The notes under the pieces are model-generated. The model was not told the origin of the DNA, made no database searches, and worked only from the letters and a program-made list of their open reading frames with translations. From positions 1 through 64,000 of the forward strand of contig NZ_JAPFBW010000015.1 in assembly GCF_026153205.1 (NCBI RefSeq): a stretch of DNA of 64,000 bases, read 5' to 3'. Origin of the DNA: Aquabacterium sp. A7-Y (GTDB lineage: Bacteria > Pseudomonadota > Gammaproteobacteria > Burkholderiales > Burkholderiaceae_C). Shown one piece after another: positions 62,796 to 64,000 of this stretch (position 1 is the stretch's first letter; each line of letters opens with the position of its first letter). The translations under genes and the position numbers were made by a program.

Positions 62796-63419
62796 ATGAA
62801 CACGCTGGAACTGGCCTCCTACGGCCCCGTCATTCCCGTCATCGTCATCGACCGTCTCGAAGACGCGGTGCCGCTGGCCGAGGCCCTGGTGGCCGGCGGC
62901 GTGCGGGTGCTGGAGGTGACCTTGCGCACCCCGGTCGCGCTGCCCTGCATGGAAGCGATCGCCAAGGCGGTGCCCGAGGCCATCGTCGGCGCCGGCACCG
63001 TGCGCAATGCCCTCGATGCCCAGGCGGCGCGCGATGCGGGCTGCCACTTCGCGGTCAGTCCGGGCTACACGCCGGAGATCGGCCGCGTGTGCCAGGAGCT
63101 CGGCCTGCCACTGCTGCCGGGCGTGGCGACCGGCAGCGAAGTGATGACGGCGCATGCCGACGGCTACCACTTCCTGAAGTTTTTCCCGGCCACCGCGGCG
63201 GGTGGCATCCCGATGCTCAAGGCCTTCGCGGGGCCGTTCGCGGACATCTCGTTCTGCCCGACCGGCGGCATCACGCCGGAGACCGCGGGCCAGTTCCTGG
63301 CGCTGCCCAACGTCAAGGTCTGCGGCGGCTCCTGGCTGACGCCGGCCGAGGTGGTGAAGGCGCGCGACTGGGCCACCATCACGCGGCTGGCTCGCGAGGC
63401 GAGCGCACTGCGCCCCTGA
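62796..63419 (+). CDS. eda: KDPG/KHG aldolase
   Basis: A 207-residue class I aldolase that splits KDPG to pyruvate and glyceraldehyde 3-phosphate. VPVI-like [39 protein letters not shown] has the Glu (EVTLRTP), and the Schiff-base Lys is in [47 protein letters not shown] binds phosphate. It completes the Entner-Doudoroff pair with edd, preceded by CGAAAGGATTGC. Confidence 0.96.
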   Translation: MNTLELASYGPVIPVIVIDRLEDAVPLAEALVAGGVRVLEVTLRTPVALPCMEAIAKAVPEAIVGAGTVRNALDAQAARDAGCHFAVSPGYTPEIGRVCQELGLPLLPGVATGSEVMTAHADGYHFLKFFPATAAGGIPMLKAFAGPFADISFCPTGGITPETAGQFLALPNVKVCGGSWLTPAEVVKARDWATITRLAREASALRP

Positions 63420-63566
63420 GGCTCGCCCTCGGTCAGCTCAGTGCTTGAAGGTTCGCCGCCAGCGGCGAGAATCACCCGGATCAGCGCGGGCAAGGTCGCT
63501 GCAGTTTCGTCGGTTGCCCATCCAAGAACGCCTCAACTCCCGTCACCCGACGGACGCCTATAGCCC

Positions 63567-64000
63567 ATGTCCAAGTTGCTTGTCCACGGCGGAACGCCCC
63601 TCTCCGGCCGCATCGTGCCGTCCGCCAACAAAAACGCGGTGCTGCCGGTGCTCTGCGCCACGCTACTCACCAGCGAACCGCTGCGCCTGATCGGTGTTCC
63701 CGAGATCACCGATGTGCGCAAGATCCTCGAGACCTTCCGCGCCCTGGGCAGCCAGGTCGAGATGGACTTTTCCACGGGGGTGCTCGAGCTGCAGCACGCA
63801 AGCGCTGCTTTTGACCTCGAGACGCACCGTCTGCCGCAGGAAATGCGGTCGTCGATCATGCTGGCGCCGCCGCTGCTGGCACGCTTCGGCGCCGCCCGCA
63901 TCGAAAACGACGTGCAGGGCTGCACGCTGGGCGTGCGCGAGATCGACCCGCACGTCGAGCTGATGGAGCGCTTTGGCGCCCAGGTGGAGCGCCGGACCGA
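63567..64000 (+). CDS. UDP-N-acetylglucosamine 1-carboxyvinyltransferase-like protein (3' cut)
   Basis: The first 144 residues of an EPSP-synthase-fold protein, cut by the window end. MSKLLVHGGTPLSGRIVPSANKNAVLPVLCATLL shows Lys22-Asn23 as in MurA, but with SANKNA where SGAKNA is common; RLIGVPEITDVRKILETFRALG follows. The catalytic-loop Cys appears as QGCTLGVREIDPH (Cys119 here, Cys115 in E. coli), with RE-ID in place of the usual RPVDLH. It could be MurA itself or a divergent second copy; this part cannot decide. Confidence 0.72.
   Translation, partial: MSKLLVHGGTPLSGRIVPSANKNAVLPVLCATLLTSEPLRLIGVPEITDVRKILETFRALGSQVEMDFSTGVLELQHASAAFDLETHRLPQEMRSSIMLAPPLLARFGAARIENDVQGCTLGVREIDPHVELMERFGAQVERRT

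Overview
This 64 kb window is high-GC chromosomal DNA with tightly packed genes, many overlapping by 4 bp (ATGA, GTGA or TTGA). The gene families point to Betaproteobacteria, order Burkholderiales, probably near the Rubrivivax/Ideonella/Caldimonas/Schlegelella group. Supporting features are a glyA-nrdR-type IVa pilin block, a ribB fused to a degenerate RibA domain, an orphan PEP-CTERM protein, a selenoneine-synthase-like protein beside selD, and Entner-Doudoroff genes. No rRNA, tRNA, phage, insertion sequence or CRISPR array was seen. The left edge cuts sixA by one base, and the right edge cuts a murA-like gene.

Layout. 1-9.3 kb: sixA facing ppx, a Tat-exported dienelactone hydrolase, a ZIP metal transporter, a universal stress protein, then a coupled set (cyclase, EamA exporter, SseA) and a Rieske oxygenase. 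9.5-12.6 kb: xseB-ispA-dxs, an isoprenoid precursor operon. 12.6-15.7 kb: selD divergent from a senA-like gene, then a PEP-CTERM protein. 16-21.7 kb: a GspE/PulE-type ATPase divergent from two GGDEF proteins that are joined by three copies of a 60-bp repeat. 21.7-25.2 kb: an ECF42-type sigma-factor gene with an apparent one-base frameshift, with its VOC and two DGPF (YciI-like) partners, and a DinB protein. 25.2-29.8 kb: Ser/Thr kinase, TssQ-like lipoprotein, ybgC, tolQ, tolR, tolA. 29.9-35.1 kb: riboflavin genes ribD, ribE, ribB(X), ribH with nusB and an aminotransferase. 35.1-44.2 kb: type IVa minor pilins fimT-pilV-pilW-pilX-pilY1-pilE plus a TonB-like protein. 44.3-47.2 kb: glyA-nrdR and a lytic transglycosylase. 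47.4-53.2 kb: ubiD, a candidate small RNA, an MscS channel, a YdcF protein, a geranylgeranyl-reductase-family flavoprotein and msrA. 53.3-60.8 kb: a metal-type TonB receptor with a small His-rich partner, pdxH, a two-component pair, a MobA-like nucleotidyltransferase, chaC and a small anchored protein. 60.9-64 kb: edd-eda behind a HexR-like palindrome, then the start of a murA-like gene.

Most noteworthy. (1) A REP-like element of about 60 bp begins with ATGA over the upstream gene's stop codon and ends with a near-perfect Shine-Dalgarno (GGAGGTGA) just before the next start. It occurs three times in tandem between the GGDEF genes and once, inverted, in the sigma-factor operon, so it looks like a portable translational-coupling cassette. 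(2) A senA-like/selD pair is present without senB nearby, and one expected iron-binding histidine appears to be replaced. (3) A promoter-plus-terminator unit downstream of ubiD looks like an orphan small RNA. (4) A hairpin covers the ubiD start codon. (5) The ECF42 sigma gene appears frameshifted.
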